Part shown: in pieces, positions 7,517 through 15,681 of the stretch
Layout of the letters: each line of letters opens with the position of its first letter
Position numbering within the stretch: the stretch's first letter is position 1
From: Shewanella canadensis
GTDB lineage: Bacteria > Pseudomonadota > Gammaproteobacteria > Enterobacterales > Shewanellaceae
Direction: 5' to 3'
Length of the DNA: 64,000 nt
Assembly (NCBI RefSeq): GCF_003966225.1
Contig: NZ_RXNU01000001.1
Coordinates: 496,001 to 560,000 of the forward strand
Made by a program: the position numbers and the translations under genes
The notes under the pieces: generated by a model
What the model was told of the DNA's origin: nothing
The model's database searches: none
The model's input: the letters and a program-made list of their open reading frames with translations, nothing else

Positions 7517-8728
7517 TTATAACAGCATCTCTTTTACCGATGTGAGTGCGGTGATAAAGTTGTCTATATCATCCTTACTGGTATAGACACCGACCGAGGC
7601 TCGACAGCAGCCTTTGATCTGCAGACTCTGCATCAACGGCATGGCGCAATGGTGGCCGCAGCGCACGGCGACGCCCTGTTGATCTAATAATATCCCTACG
7701 TCCTGATGATGTTCCCCTGCCAGATTAAATGCCACAGCACCGATATTATCCCGATGAGCACCATATAGGGTGATGTCGCCTAACTGCTCGAGTTGTGATT
7801 GTAAGTAACAGATTAACTCACTTTCCTGCCTGGCTGTTTGAACGCTCGGCAGTTCATCGATAAAGGCAATGGCTTCGCCCAGGCCTATCACTTCGGCGAT
7901 CGGCGGTGTTCCCGCTTCCAGTCTGTTTGGCAGAATATTGAACTCGGTTGCCTCAAAGCTGACGGTTTTGATCATCTCACCGCCGGTTATCAGGGGGGCA
8001 AGGGTATCTAATATGTCATAACGGCCATAAAGTACGCCAAGCCCGGTCGGGCCATACATTTTATGGGCGGAGAATACGTAGAAATCACAATCGATACTTC
8101 TGACATCGACAGCCAGATGAGCAATCGCCTGCGCGCCGTCGACTAGAGTGAGCGCGCCGGCTTGTTTAGCGCGAGCTATCAGGGAGTGAACCGGGTTGAG
8201 GGTGCCCAAGGCGTTAGAGACATGGCTCAGCGCGACAATCGCGGGCTTGTCTCGCAGCAGGGCATCATAGGCGGTTTCATCTAAACGGCAATCTTCAGTC
8301 AGAGGAATGGGCTTGATAATTGCGCCGGTGCGTTGAGCCAACTGCTGCCATGGGACGATATTGGCGTGATGAGCCGCGGTATCGATCAGAATAAGATCGC
8401 CCTTTTTAATCTGAGCCGTTAATCCATAGGCCACCATATTAATCGCTTCGGTGGTGCCATGGGTGAAGATTATCTCTTCCCGGCGCTCAGCATTGATGAA
8501 GCGAGTCAGTGTGTCACGTACCGCTTCATATTGACTCGTGGCTCTGGACGACAGCTGATGAGCGGCTCTGTGAACGTTCGCGTTATCTTTCTCATAATAT
8601 TGAACCATGGCATCCAGGACTCGTTTAGGCTTCTGGCTGGTGGCCGCCGTGTCCAGGTAGCACAGTGGGTACCCCTCTAAGGTCTGCTCGAGAGTCGGAA
8701 ATTGAGCGCGCAGTTGGGTAAAGTCCAT
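7517..8728 (-). CDS. csdA: Cysteine desulfurase CsdA (SufS-like, group II)
   Basis: A 403-residue PLP enzyme that removes sulfur from cysteine, leaving alanine and an enzyme persulfide. PLP lysine is Lys223 in SAHKMYGPTGLGVLYG, and the catalytic cysteine is Cys361 in VRCGHHCAMPL. Length and the neighbouring SufE-type gene match CsdA rather than SufS of a suf operon; no other suf genes are nearby. It starts 22-64 bp downstream of a strong minus-strand terminator-like hairpin, so its own promoter must lie in that short gap, or transcription must read through the hairpin. Confidence 0.88.
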   Translation of the reverse strand: MDFTQLRAQFPTLEQTLEGYPLCYLDTAATSQKPKRVLDAMVQYYEKDNANVHRAAHQLSSRATSQYEAVRDTLTRFINAERREEIIFTHGTTEAINMVAYGLTAQIKKGDLILIDTAAHHANIVPWQQLAQRTGAIIKPIPLTEDCRLDETAYDALLRDKPAIVALSHVSNALGTLNPVHSLIARAKQAGALTLVDGAQAIAHLAVDVRSIDCDFYVFSAHKMYGPTGLGVLYGRYDILDTLAPLITGGEMIKTVSFEATEFNILPNRLEAGTPPIAEVIGLGEAIAFIDELPSVQTARQESELICYLQSQLEQLGDITLYGAHRDNIGAVAFNLAGEHHQDVGILLDQQGVAVRCGHHCAMPLMQSLQIKGCCRASVGVYTSKDDIDNFITALTSVKEMLL

Positions 8729-8749
8729 GGTTTAATCCGCTGGTTCATA

Positions 8750-8792
8750 ACAAAAATAAAAGGCGTTGTGATCTTCGGAGATCTCAACGCCT
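8750..8792 (-). terminator. Rho-independent terminator or attenuator before csdA
   Basis: On the minus strand AGGCGTTGAGATCT pairs with AGATCACAACGCCT (13 of 14) across a short loop, followed by TTTTATTTTTG. It lies after tas and only about 22 bases before the csdA start codon. It may end the tas transcript or act as a leader attenuator of csdA. Confidence 0.75.
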
Positions 8793-8927
8793 ATTGCAAG
8801 TGCCTTTTATGCTTGGTTTACGGCGAGTTCTTCGTCGCTTTCTATCTTGTCATCCTGATGATATTTCTGAAGCCGCTTTTGACTCTGCTTACCGCTTAAA
8901 GCTTATAACTGTCTTTACTCTTACTTT

Positions 8928-9971
8928 TTAAGGGCAAGGTAGTCTGTATATCTGAGCCAGCTCATCCAGACGAATAAGCAACTCGGGTGAGATACTGGTA
9001 TTGATGCTGTCGATATTCTCTTTTAACTGTTCAAGACTCGTTGCGCCTATGATATTGGAGGCCACAAATTTGCGTGAGTTAACGAACGCCAGAGCCATCT
9101 GCGCTGGGCTCATATGGAACTCTCTAGCCAACTCGACATAAGCCTTGGTCGCTTCGAGTGCCATCTGGCTGCCGGTATAACGAGCAAAGCGTTTAAACAG
9201 GGTCAGTCTGGCACCTTCTGGCCATTGGTCATCGAGGTATTTACCGCTGAGTGCTCCGAATGCCAGAGGTGAGTAAGCTAATAATGGCACCTCTTCACGA
9301 TGGCTTATCTCTGCCATGCCCACTTCAAAACTGCGATTAAGCAAGTTATAGGGGTTTTGGACACTAATGACACGAGGGAGGTCGTGCTTTTCTGCTAGTT
9401 GCAGGTACTTCATCAGACCCCAGGGAGTTTCATTGGATACGCCTATGTAACGGATTTTTCCTGATTTTACTAAGTCGGCCAATGCTTCAAGCGTGTCTAT
9501 GATGGGGGTTTGTTTCTCATTATCATCGATCTGCTGATAAGAGAGTTCGCCGAAAAAGTTGGTGTTTCTGTCTGGCCAGTGGATCTGGTACAGATCTATG
9601 GTGTCGATTTGAAGTCGTTCCAGTGAGGCATCGACCGCTTCATGAATATTGCGCCAGTCCAGGGCCATATTCGGTCGAATATAGTCACTCTTACCACCGG
9701 GGGCCGAAACTTTAGTGGCAATGACTAGGTCGTTACGATTACCAGTTTTTTTTAGGTAATTACCTAATATTCGCTCGGTCTCTCCCTGAGTTTCAGCCTT
9801 GGGAGGGACCGGATACATCTCTGCCGTGTCGATAAAGTTGATCCCTTCACCTATGGCATAATCGAGTTGGGAAAAAGCTTCCTGTTGGGTATTCTGCTCA
9901 CCCCAAGTCATGGTACCTAAGCAGAGCTCACTTACCTCAAGGCTGGAATGTGGGATACGTCTATATTCCAT
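8928..9971 (-). CDS. tas: Aldo/keto reductase Tas
   Basis: A 347-residue NADP(H)-linked aldo/keto reductase nearly collinear with E. coli Tas (346 aa): MEYRRIPHSSLEVSELCLGTMTWGEQ at the N-terminus (shown here as separate motifs IPHSSLEVS and LGTMTWGEQ), AEMYPVPP with the catalytic Tyr, and IRYIGVSNETPWG. The catalytic Asp/Tyr/Lys/His set appears present. Physiological substrate is unknown; Tas was named for suppressing tyrosine auxotrophy. It is followed by a roughly 135-bp spacer and a terminator. An AGAGTGGAGTTTTT region precedes the ATG. Confidence 0.88.
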   Translation of the reverse strand: MEYRRIPHSSLEVSELCLGTMTWGEQNTQQEAFSQLDYAIGEGINFIDTAEMYPVPPKAETQGETERILGNYLKKTGNRNDLVIATKVSAPGGKSDYIRPNMALDWRNIHEAVDASLERLQIDTIDLYQIHWPDRNTNFFGELSYQQIDDNEKQTPIIDTLEALADLVKSGKIRYIGVSNETPWGLMKYLQLAEKHDLPRVISVQNPYNLLNRSFEVGMAEISHREEVPLLAYSPLAFGALSGKYLDDQWPEGARLTLFKRFARYTGSQMALEATKAYVELAREFHMSPAQMALAFVNSRKFVASNIIGATSLEQLKENIDSINTSISPELLIRLDELAQIYRLPCP

Positions 9972-10150
9972 AAAAACTCCACTCTAATTTTGGCGCAAAT
10001 TGCGCAACGAGAATCATTTGAGGCTAACAAGGTTTTGGGGGAAAGACTAGATATATCAGATGGCGGCTGCGACGATGTGATGGCGCAGCCTGTATGATGG
10101 CTCCGCATATTCGACGGCTCCGCCTGTTTTTTTAAAGCAATCTTACCCAA

Positions 10151-10217
10151 TAGCCCAAAGGGCGTCGTCTTAGATTCTACAGCGAAGCGTCGATTAGCCC
10201 GAAGGGCATCGTCTTAG
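10151..10217. repeat. 23-bp imperfect direct repeat
   Basis: A TAGCCC(A/G)AAGGGC(G/A)TCGTCTTAG unit occurs at 10151-10173 and 10195-10217, matching at 21 of 23 positions. Each contains the small inverted repeat GCCC-N2-GGGC. It lies in the spacer between the MarR-GNAT gene end and tas. Purpose unknown. Confidence 0.6.
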
Positions 10218-10233
10218 TTTATATCTTAGCATC

Positions 10234-11256
10234 TCAGTTTTTCGTTAACTTCAATAACATCGGCATTTCACAGGCGTCATGGCCGGTATTGCCGAGGTGA
10301 GACTGCAGATGTTCGAAGCCAATTGATTCATACAACTTAACGGCTTCTTTAAGGCAAGCAGTGGTCTCTAAGTAACAGGAGTGATAACCGCGTTCACGAG
10401 CGAAGTTGATCGCCTGATAGGCGAGGCGTCTCGCTAACCCTTTACCGCGAAGTTGGTGTGAAAAATACATCTTCTGAAGCTCGCAAACTCCATCTTCGAA
10501 GGCGGTCTTTGACTCAGACTCTGATTTTAAGCCATCACTTTCAACAGGGTTCGATTTAGAGTGTATTGGTGCAATCCCTCCGCCTCCCTGTATTACCCCA
10601 TCCTCCTCTATTACCCAGTAGCAGGCGTTATCGGATTGATATTCCTGGCTGAGGGAATCCAGGCTAGGATCTGAGACACCATAGCCTTTGTCAGCAGTGA
10701 GGCCATATTCGGCTGAGACTTCACGAATGATCTGAGCCATAGCTTCATCATCTTTTGGCTTTATCTCGCGGATGGTCAATCCCTGTTGAGCTTGAGAGCG
10801 GCAAATCGCTTTATGATAGACCGTTATTGCACTCTCTATCTGTTTTGTCTCTTCGGCTGAAAGTTGCGATAGGATCTGTTCGAAAACAATGTTTTGCTGC
10901 AGATCCAGCTTGTGAAGCAACTTCTTTCCCTGGGGGGTCAGGTGGGCGAGTAAACTTCTGCTGTCTTTGGGGTTGCTCTTAGTTTGCGCAAGCCCTTTTT
11001 CCACCAAGTTTGTGATGGCTCGACTGGCATTAGATTTATCAATGTTGAGTATTTGAGCGAGTTGTTTTATTGGGATTGCCTGATGCCTGAGCTCAATCAA
11101 CGCGTGAGCCTGAACCGGAGAGAGTGGCAGATCGCCACACGCCGAATTGAGCATTCCCAATTGTCTGACTAAGTGTCTGGATAATGTTCTCAGGCCTGAA
11201 CCCTGTACCTGCTCAGCCTTGTCTTTGCTAAAAATATCATTTTTGCTATTTAACAC
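10234..11256 (-). CDS. MarR-GNAT fusion regulator/acetyltransferase
   Basis: A 340-residue fusion. Residues about 25-150 form a MarR winged helix (recognition region IKQLAQILNIDKSNASRAITNLVEKGLA), and about 160-340 form a GNAT N-acetyltransferase with the acetyl-CoA loop LRGKGLARRLA. Between strands of the GNAT half sits a Ser/Glu-rich insert (about residues 232-252), possibly a flexible loop. Such fusions are known, with ligand and acetylation target generally undefined. The start is GTG 11256, with a GGGGAG ribosome-binding site closely spaced. Possible autoregulatory inverted repeats lie just upstream. Confidence 0.82.
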   Translation of the reverse strand: MLNSKNDIFSKDKAEQVQGSGLRTLSRHLVRQLGMLNSACGDLPLSPVQAHALIELRHQAIPIKQLAQILNIDKSNASRAITNLVEKGLAQTKSNPKDSRSLLAHLTPQGKKLLHKLDLQQNIVFEQILSQLSAEETKQIESAITVYHKAICRSQAQQGLTIREIKPKDDEAMAQIIREVSAEYGLTADKGYGVSDPSLDSLSQEYQSDNACYWVIEEDGVIQGGGGIAPIHSKSNPVESDGLKSESESKTAFEDGVCELQKMYFSHQLRGKGLARRLAYQAINFARERGYHSCYLETTACLKEAVKLYESIGFEHLQSHLGNTGHDACEMPMLLKLTKN

Positions 11257-11275
11257 AGCTCCCCAACCCTTTTAA

Positions 11276-11302
11276 TTAGTTGCGACTAACATCTAAATGT
11301 CT
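11276..11302. promoter_or_regulatory. Adjacent candidate operators for the MarR-GNAT gene
   Basis: TTAGT-TGCG-ACTAA (11276-11289) is a 5-bp inverted repeat typical in size for MarR dimers. It is followed immediately by ACATCTAAATGTCT (11289-11302), an ACAT-N4-ATGT dyad that also resembles a MetJ box (ACATCTAGATGTCT, one difference). Both lie within 50 bp of the GTG start. Confidence 0.45.
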
Positions 11303-11460
11303 AACCTAGAGGGTAATGAGAAAGAATGCAAGTGATTTGCGAATCAGATTTTGCACTTGTGAGCGGTCTTGGTGAATATCATATAGCGATGAGCTAAATA
11401 ACTTCAGTCTAAACACTCTATGTCTAAACTAGGGAGTTACCGGTATAAATGCAAGTCATT
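11297..11460. repeat. Two 41-bp imperfect direct repeats in the MarR-GNAT promoter region
   Basis: Positions 11297-11337 and 11420-11460 align without gaps at 30 of 41 bases. The ends are best conserved: ATGTCTAA-x-CTAG at one end and AATGCAAGT-x-ATT at the other. They lie between yjjX and the MarR-GNAT gene, so duplicated promoter or operator units are possible. Confidence 0.55.
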
Positions 11461-11471
11461 ACTGAAATGCT

Positions 11472-12041
11472 TTAGTCTTGATATAGCTCAGGATTTAATA
11501 GAGGAGCCATGGCAAGAATGAGTGCCTGAGTGTAGATACTTTCACGGGTTGCGTGCCCTTTAGTCAATAGTCCTATTGCCCCGCCTTGCTGCTTAATATT
11601 TTTGGTATTAAACAGTCTATCCATGACATCGCCAAGTTCTTCACCTGCGGCTAATGAGCGGTAGACGCATGAGGGGAGTGGCAACAGTGCGCTGCGACCG
11701 ACGGAAACTTGATTCGCTGTGGCAACAACAATATAGGCAAACGTTGCCGGGCCATGTTCAAAGTTATCGACTCCACCTTCCATCGCAACAAACAGCTCCG
11801 CCGAGTGATCGTTTGAATTGACTAATGATTGGCAGTAGGTGACCCGGTTGATTGCACCCTGTCGGGTTTCCACCTCGGTCATTGGCTGGTCCGGAACCAT
11901 GGAGGGAGCGTGAATACCTATGCACTCAATATCTGTTTCCGGAAAGATCTGACAAATGGCCACTTTGGCAGCATTGATCTTTACCGGATTGGTCGAACCA
12001 ACCAGTACTCTTATTTTCTTCAGATTGGCGATCTCTTGCAT
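11472..12041 (-). CDS. yjjX: Inosine/xanthosine triphosphatase YjjX
   Basis: A 189-residue house-cleaning phosphatase that hydrolyses non-canonical purine nucleotides (ITP, XTP). It is slightly longer than E. coli YjjX (170 aa) through an N-terminal extension. Shared motifs include VLVGSTNPVKINAAK (substrate loop), TEVETRQGAINRV, VAMEGGVD and the C-terminal GGAIGLLTKGHATRESIY with TQALILAMAPL. It stands alone on the minus strand, upstream of the MarR-GNAT gene with a 215-bp gap carrying promoter-like repeats. ATG 12041 follows AGGAAAGAG. Confidence 0.87.
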   Translation of the reverse strand: MQEIANLKKIRVLVGSTNPVKINAAKVAICQIFPETDIECIGIHAPSMVPDQPMTEVETRQGAINRVTYCQSLVNSNDHSAELFVAMEGGVDNFEHGPATFAYIVVATANQVSVGRSALLPLPSCVYRSLAAGEELGDVMDRLFNTKNIKQQGGAIGLLTKGHATRESIYTQALILAMAPLLNPELYQD

Positions 12042-12641
12042 GCTTATCTCTTTCCTATTTGTTGATTATCGTATCTGACTCGAGTGAGCGATAACTAAAA
12101 CATGGGGTTAGCTCTTCTTTGAAAAATATACTACTCCCCGTCACTAAAAGTGTCACTAAAAGCCATATCTGCTAGTTGAACTTTTTGTATGAAAACTTGT
12201 TTTAGAGGGTATCGCTAGCCCTGTCTATTTTTATAGCGAAAATGACTGTGATTTATCTCAAGCTTCACGGTTTGATTGCGGGGTTACATCTCGAATTACT
12301 CCGTTTCTGAGATATCGCTCGTAACTCGGGGTTAAATCTCTGATTCCAGAATATCATCGATAGGTAATGCATGTGATTCCAATGTTAAGTCCAGGTTCAA
12401 CCAGGTTGCTCAAGTGGATGTAATATGAAAATTTAGCACATCATAAATTAGACATTGATCCCAATATCAGCTTGTTCTGAAATTTGATTACAAAACCCGG
12501 TTCTAGATCAATTTTTCAGGACTCCATATCTATATTCTGAGCCCGAAATTTGCTCTTACTTCGAAGTGAGCGATTCATCTCGAAGTTACTGTTTATACCA
12601 AGAACACCAAAGGTGTCATTAGCACCTCAAAGGTAATATTT
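12042..12641. promoter_or_regulatory. Long sdaC upstream region with repeats and a CRP-like half-palindrome
   Basis: This 600-bp gap lies between the divergent yjjX and sdaC genes and contains no credible gene. It holds a tandem GTCACTAAAAG (12140-12150 and 12152-12162), TGTGA-N6-TCAAG resembling a weak CRP site near 12250, several GGGGTTA(C/A)ATCTC-type repeats, and mutually exclusive small stems ACACC/GGTGT and GGTG/CACC next to the sdaC ribosome-binding site (about 12604-12633). A long regulated leader is plausible but unproven. Confidence 0.35.
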
Positions 12642-13913
12642 ATGCAAGAAGAAGCGATTAATACCCAAGTACAAGAAGCTGGCCGTCAGGGTTGGACACG
12701 TCAGGATACAACTTGGATGTTGAGTCTATTTGGCACCGCAGTAGGTGCAGGTATTCTTTTCCTACCCATTAATGCCGGTATGGGAGGCTTTTGGCCGCTG
12801 GTCATGATGGCGGTCATCATCGGTCCTATGACCTATCTGGCTCACCGTGGTTTGTCTCGATTTGTCTGTTCTTCACAGAGGGAGAACAGCGACATCACTC
12901 ACGTAGTTGAAGAGTATTTTGGCGTAGGGGCTGGTAAGGCGATAACCTTACTCTACTTCTTTGCTATCTTCCCAATCGTTTTGATCTATGGTGTTGGTAT
13001 TACCAATACTATCGATAGTTTCATCGTTAACCAACTTGGAATGGCTTCACCTCCACGTTGGATATTATCGGGTGTGCTTATCTTGGGTATGATGTCGGTG
13101 ATGGTTTCCGGCGAGAAGTTCATGTTGAAGGTGACCCAATTTCTGGTATACCCACTGGTTGCAATTTTGGCCTTTATGTCTTTCTACCTTATTCCTAGCT
13201 GGAAGATGGATGCACTGACACAGGTGCCTGCTGCCGGAGAGTTTTTAGGTACAGTTTGGCTAACTATTCCGGTACTCGTGTTTGCTTTTAACCATTCTCC
13301 AGCTATTTCACAGTTCTCTGTTTCTTTGAAGCGTGAGCACGGTAAGAATGCATCAGATAAAGCCGATGTGATTCTACGTAACACAACTATGATGTTGGTT
13401 GGTTTCGTGATGCTGTTCGTCTTCTCTTGTGTGCTTTCCCTAAGCCCCGAACAGCTTGCTGAGTCTAAAGAGCAGAACTTAGCGATTCTCTCTTATCTGG
13501 CAAACGTTCATGAGAGCGGCTTTGTGAGTTATTTTGGTCCTATCATTGCGACTATTGCCATTTTATCTTCTTTCTTCGGTCACTACATGGGCGCTGCCGA
13601 AGGTCTGAAAGGACTTATCACTAAGCAACTTGCCAGCAGTAAGAAAGAAGTATCTGGTAAGAAAGTGGATAAGTTTATTCTTGGCTTCATGTTCTTTACC
13701 ATTTGGGGTGTTGCCATCATCAACCCAAGCATCCTAGGTATGATTGAAGCGTTAGGTGGTCCAATCATCGCCGCAATTCTTTACCTGATGCCAATGTATG
13801 CTGTTTACAAAGTGCCGGCACTGAAAGCTTACCGCGGTCGTATCAGTAACATCTTCGTTGTCATAGCAGGCCTGTTAGCCATGACGGCAATTCTATTCGG
13901 CATGTTGTCTTAA
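12642..13913 (+). CDS. sdaC: Serine transporter SdaC (HAAAP family)
   Basis: A 423-residue, roughly 11-helix inner-membrane permease of the hydroxy/aromatic amino acid family. It is collinear with E. coli SdaC (429 aa), a serine:proton symporter: [20 protein letters not shown] near the N-terminus, then [10 protein letters not shown], and a conserved [14 protein letters not shown] segment. It pairs with the following serine ammonia-lyase gene, so imported serine is converted to pyruvate. An AAAGGTA ribosome-binding site precedes ATG 12642. A strong terminator-like hairpin separates the two genes, so the lyase may be partly attenuated or have its own promoter. Confidence 0.92.
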   Translation: MQEEAINTQVQEAGRQGWTRQDTTWMLSLFGTAVGAGILFLPINAGMGGFWPLVMMAVIIGPMTYLAHRGLSRFVCSSQRENSDITHVVEEYFGVGAGKAITLLYFFAIFPIVLIYGVGITNTIDSFIVNQLGMASPPRWILSGVLILGMMSVMVSGEKFMLKVTQFLVYPLVAILAFMSFYLIPSWKMDALTQVPAAGEFLGTVWLTIPVLVFAFNHSPAISQFSVSLKREHGKNASDKADVILRNTTMMLVGFVMLFVFSCVLSLSPEQLAESKEQNLAILSYLANVHESGFVSYFGPIIATIAILSSFFGHYMGAAEGLKGLITKQLASSKKEVSGKKVDKFILGFMFFTIWGVAIINPSILGMIEALGGPIIAAILYLMPMYAVYKVPALKAYRGRISNIFVVIAGLLAMTAILFGMLS

Positions 13914-13941
13914 TTTCTAAGTCATTCATCATGCTTGTTAT

Positions 13942-13981
13942 AGGGTCAGTACTGTTTTAGTACTGACCCTTTCCTGCTTTT
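13942..13981 (+). terminator. Intercistronic terminator after sdaC
   Basis: AGGGTCAGTACT (13942-13953) pairs perfectly with AGTACTGACCCT (13959-13970) around a 5-nt loop, followed by TTCCTGCTTTTTT. The 12-bp stem is strong and lies just 17 bp before the sdaA start codon. Confidence 0.8.
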
Positions 13982-13997
13982 TTAGAGGTTGTTTATT

Positions 13998-15365
13998 ATG
14001 TTTAGCGCATTTGATATTTTTAAGATAGGTGTGGGTCCATCGAGCTCACACACTGTCGGGCCGATGAAGGCCGCAAAAGAGTTTGTCGATGAGTTACGTC
14101 AACGTTCAGAGTTGAAACAGATCACTCGCGTGAGTGTCGATATCTATGGTTCGCTCTCCTTGACAGGCAAGGGGCACCATACCGATACCGCTATCTTAGT
14201 CGGCTTGGGAGGCAGTCTTCCCGAGAGTGTCGATATCGAGTCTATTCCAGAATATATTCGCCAGATTGAGCTGACTTCAACCTTACCTTTAGGTGAAGAA
14301 GGCTTCAATGTCGCATTTCCACAAGGTTCAGTCACATTCCATGAACATGCGCTTCCATTGCATGAAAATGGTATGTCACTGCACGCCTGGATTGGGGAGA
14401 CCTGTGCATTTAGTAAGACTTATTATTCGACAGGTGGTGGCTTTATTGTCGATGAAGAGCATTTCGGACTGGCTGCGGCTAATGAAGTGCTCCTTCCTTA
14501 CCCATTTGCCTATGCGTCTGACCTGCTTGAGGCCTGTAGGCGTGAAGGGCTCAGTATTAGTGCGTTGATGATGGAAAATGAGAAAGTTTTCCATAGCGAA
14601 GAAGCTATCTATGAAGGCTTTGGTGCCGTTTGGGATACCATGAAAGCAGGTATCGAAAGAGGGTGCCAGACTGAAGGCGTATTAGCGGGTCCCCTTAGGG
14701 TTCCTCGCCGTGCACCAGCACTTTACCGCCAGTTAGTCACAGGTGAGCGTCTCTCTGCTGATCCTATGGTTATTCTCGACTGGGTTAATATGTTTGCCCT
14801 TGCGGTCAGTGAAGAAAATGCCGCAGGTGGGCGTGTTGTGACCTCTCCAACCAATGGCGCTGCGGGTATCATTCCTGCGGTAATGGCGTATTACGATAAG
14901 TTTATTCAGCCTATGGGTAAGCAAGAGTATACGCGCTTCTATCTTGCCGCTTCTGCAGTCGGTTCGCTCTACAAGCGTAACGCTTCGATTTCCGGTGCCG
15001 AAGTGGGCTGCCAGGGTGAAGTTGGCGTTGCTTGTTCTATGGCTGCCGCTGGTTTGGCTGAGATCATGGGGGCGAACCCTTCTCAGGTGTGTATCGCGGC
15101 CGAGATCGGTATGGAGCACAACTTGGGTTTAACCTGTGATCCGGTAGCTGGTCAGGTGCAGGTACCTTGTATCGAGCGTAATGCGATAGCATCCGTTAAG
15201 GCTATTAACTCATCTCGCATGGCTATGCGCCGTAACAGTGAGCCCACAGTGAGCCTGGATAAGGTGATCGAAACCATGTATGAGACGGGGAAGGATATGC
15301 ACGTTAAGTATCGTGAAACCAGTCAGGGTGGTTTAGCGATAAAGGTCACCAGCATCTGTGCTTAA
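13998..15365 (+). CDS. sdaA: L-serine ammonia-lyase (iron-sulfur dependent)
   Basis: A 455-residue single-chain serine deaminase, as in E. coli SdaA (454 aa), giving pyruvate and ammonia. The beta domain begins [21 protein letters not shown]. The C-terminal catalytic part has [13 protein letters not shown] and three conserved cysteines, in GCQGEVG, LTCDPV and VPCIERN, that hold the [4Fe-4S] cluster. An in-frame TTG at 13989 exists, but ATG 13998 aligns with homologues and follows AGAGG. It follows sdaC, whose product supplies the substrate. sdaA and sdaB cannot be separated by sequence alone; sdaA is used for the name. Confidence 0.92.
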   Translation: MFSAFDIFKIGVGPSSSHTVGPMKAAKEFVDELRQRSELKQITRVSVDIYGSLSLTGKGHHTDTAILVGLGGSLPESVDIESIPEYIRQIELTSTLPLGEEGFNVAFPQGSVTFHEHALPLHENGMSLHAWIGETCAFSKTYYSTGGGFIVDEEHFGLAAANEVLLPYPFAYASDLLEACRREGLSISALMMENEKVFHSEEAIYEGFGAVWDTMKAGIERGCQTEGVLAGPLRVPRRAPALYRQLVTGERLSADPMVILDWVNMFALAVSEENAAGGRVVTSPTNGAAGIIPAVMAYYDKFIQPMGKQEYTRFYLAASAVGSLYKRNASISGAEVGCQGEVGVACSMAAAGLAEIMGANPSQVCIAAEIGMEHNLGLTCDPVAGQVQVPCIERNAIASVKAINSSRMAMRRNSEPTVSLDKVIETMYETGKDMHVKYRETSQGGLAIKVTSICA

Positions 15366-15390
15366 TCTTTTCTAGATGAGCATTGCCGAT

Positions 15391-15413
15391 AAAGGCCATC
15401 TTTGATGGCCTTT
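15391..15413 (+). terminator. Terminator after sdaA
   Basis: AAAGGCCATC and GATGGCCTTT form a perfect 10-bp stem with a TTT loop, 25 bp after the sdaA stop. The tail is ATTATA rather than a pure T-run. The MITE-like element begins 4 bp beyond. Confidence 0.75.
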
Positions 15414-15417
15414 ATTA

Positions 15418-15681
15418 TACCAATTGCATTAAGTACCTGACCATTCAGCGAGAGTTCAAAGCTCTGTAGGCAAGTAGGATGATTGAAGCTAATAGTTATT
15501 CTATATCGAAAGCATCCTGTGAAGCATAAAGGGCTTTGAAGCTCGCACTATGTGAGCCCCTCAGGCTTCCCACTTCTGCTTTGCATTGACTTAAAAGGGA
15601 ATAACCATTTCCTCATCAATGCGCCTTGAATTGAAAACCCTGAGGGGCTCTGAATTGGTTAATTATTTAATGCAACTGGTA
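15418..15681. mobile_element. MITE-like element, copy 1
   Basis: A 264-bp non-coding unit with terminal inverted repeats: it opens TACCAATTGCATTAA, and the reverse complement of its end is TACCAGTTGCATTAA. TTA flanks both sides, which would fit a 3-bp target duplication. Internal blocks (CAGCGAGAGTT, TAGGCAAG, ATAGTTATTCTA, ACTTCTGC, CGCCTTGAATT) recur in the same order in the reverse complement of the element at 61430-61691. It fills the space between the sdaA terminator and the stop codon of the EAL gene. Confidence 0.75.

Noticed and set aside
8806..8900. Short minus-strand frame with plausible composition (SGKQSQKRLQKYHQDDKIE) between tas and csdA
   Set aside because: It has no ATG, GTG or TTG start and a stop lies directly upstream. 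A decayed small gene is possible but unsupported.
12478..12495. FNR-like TTGAT...ATCA near 12460 upstream of sdaC
   Set aside because: Spacing between half-sites does not fit TTGAT-N4-ATCAA.
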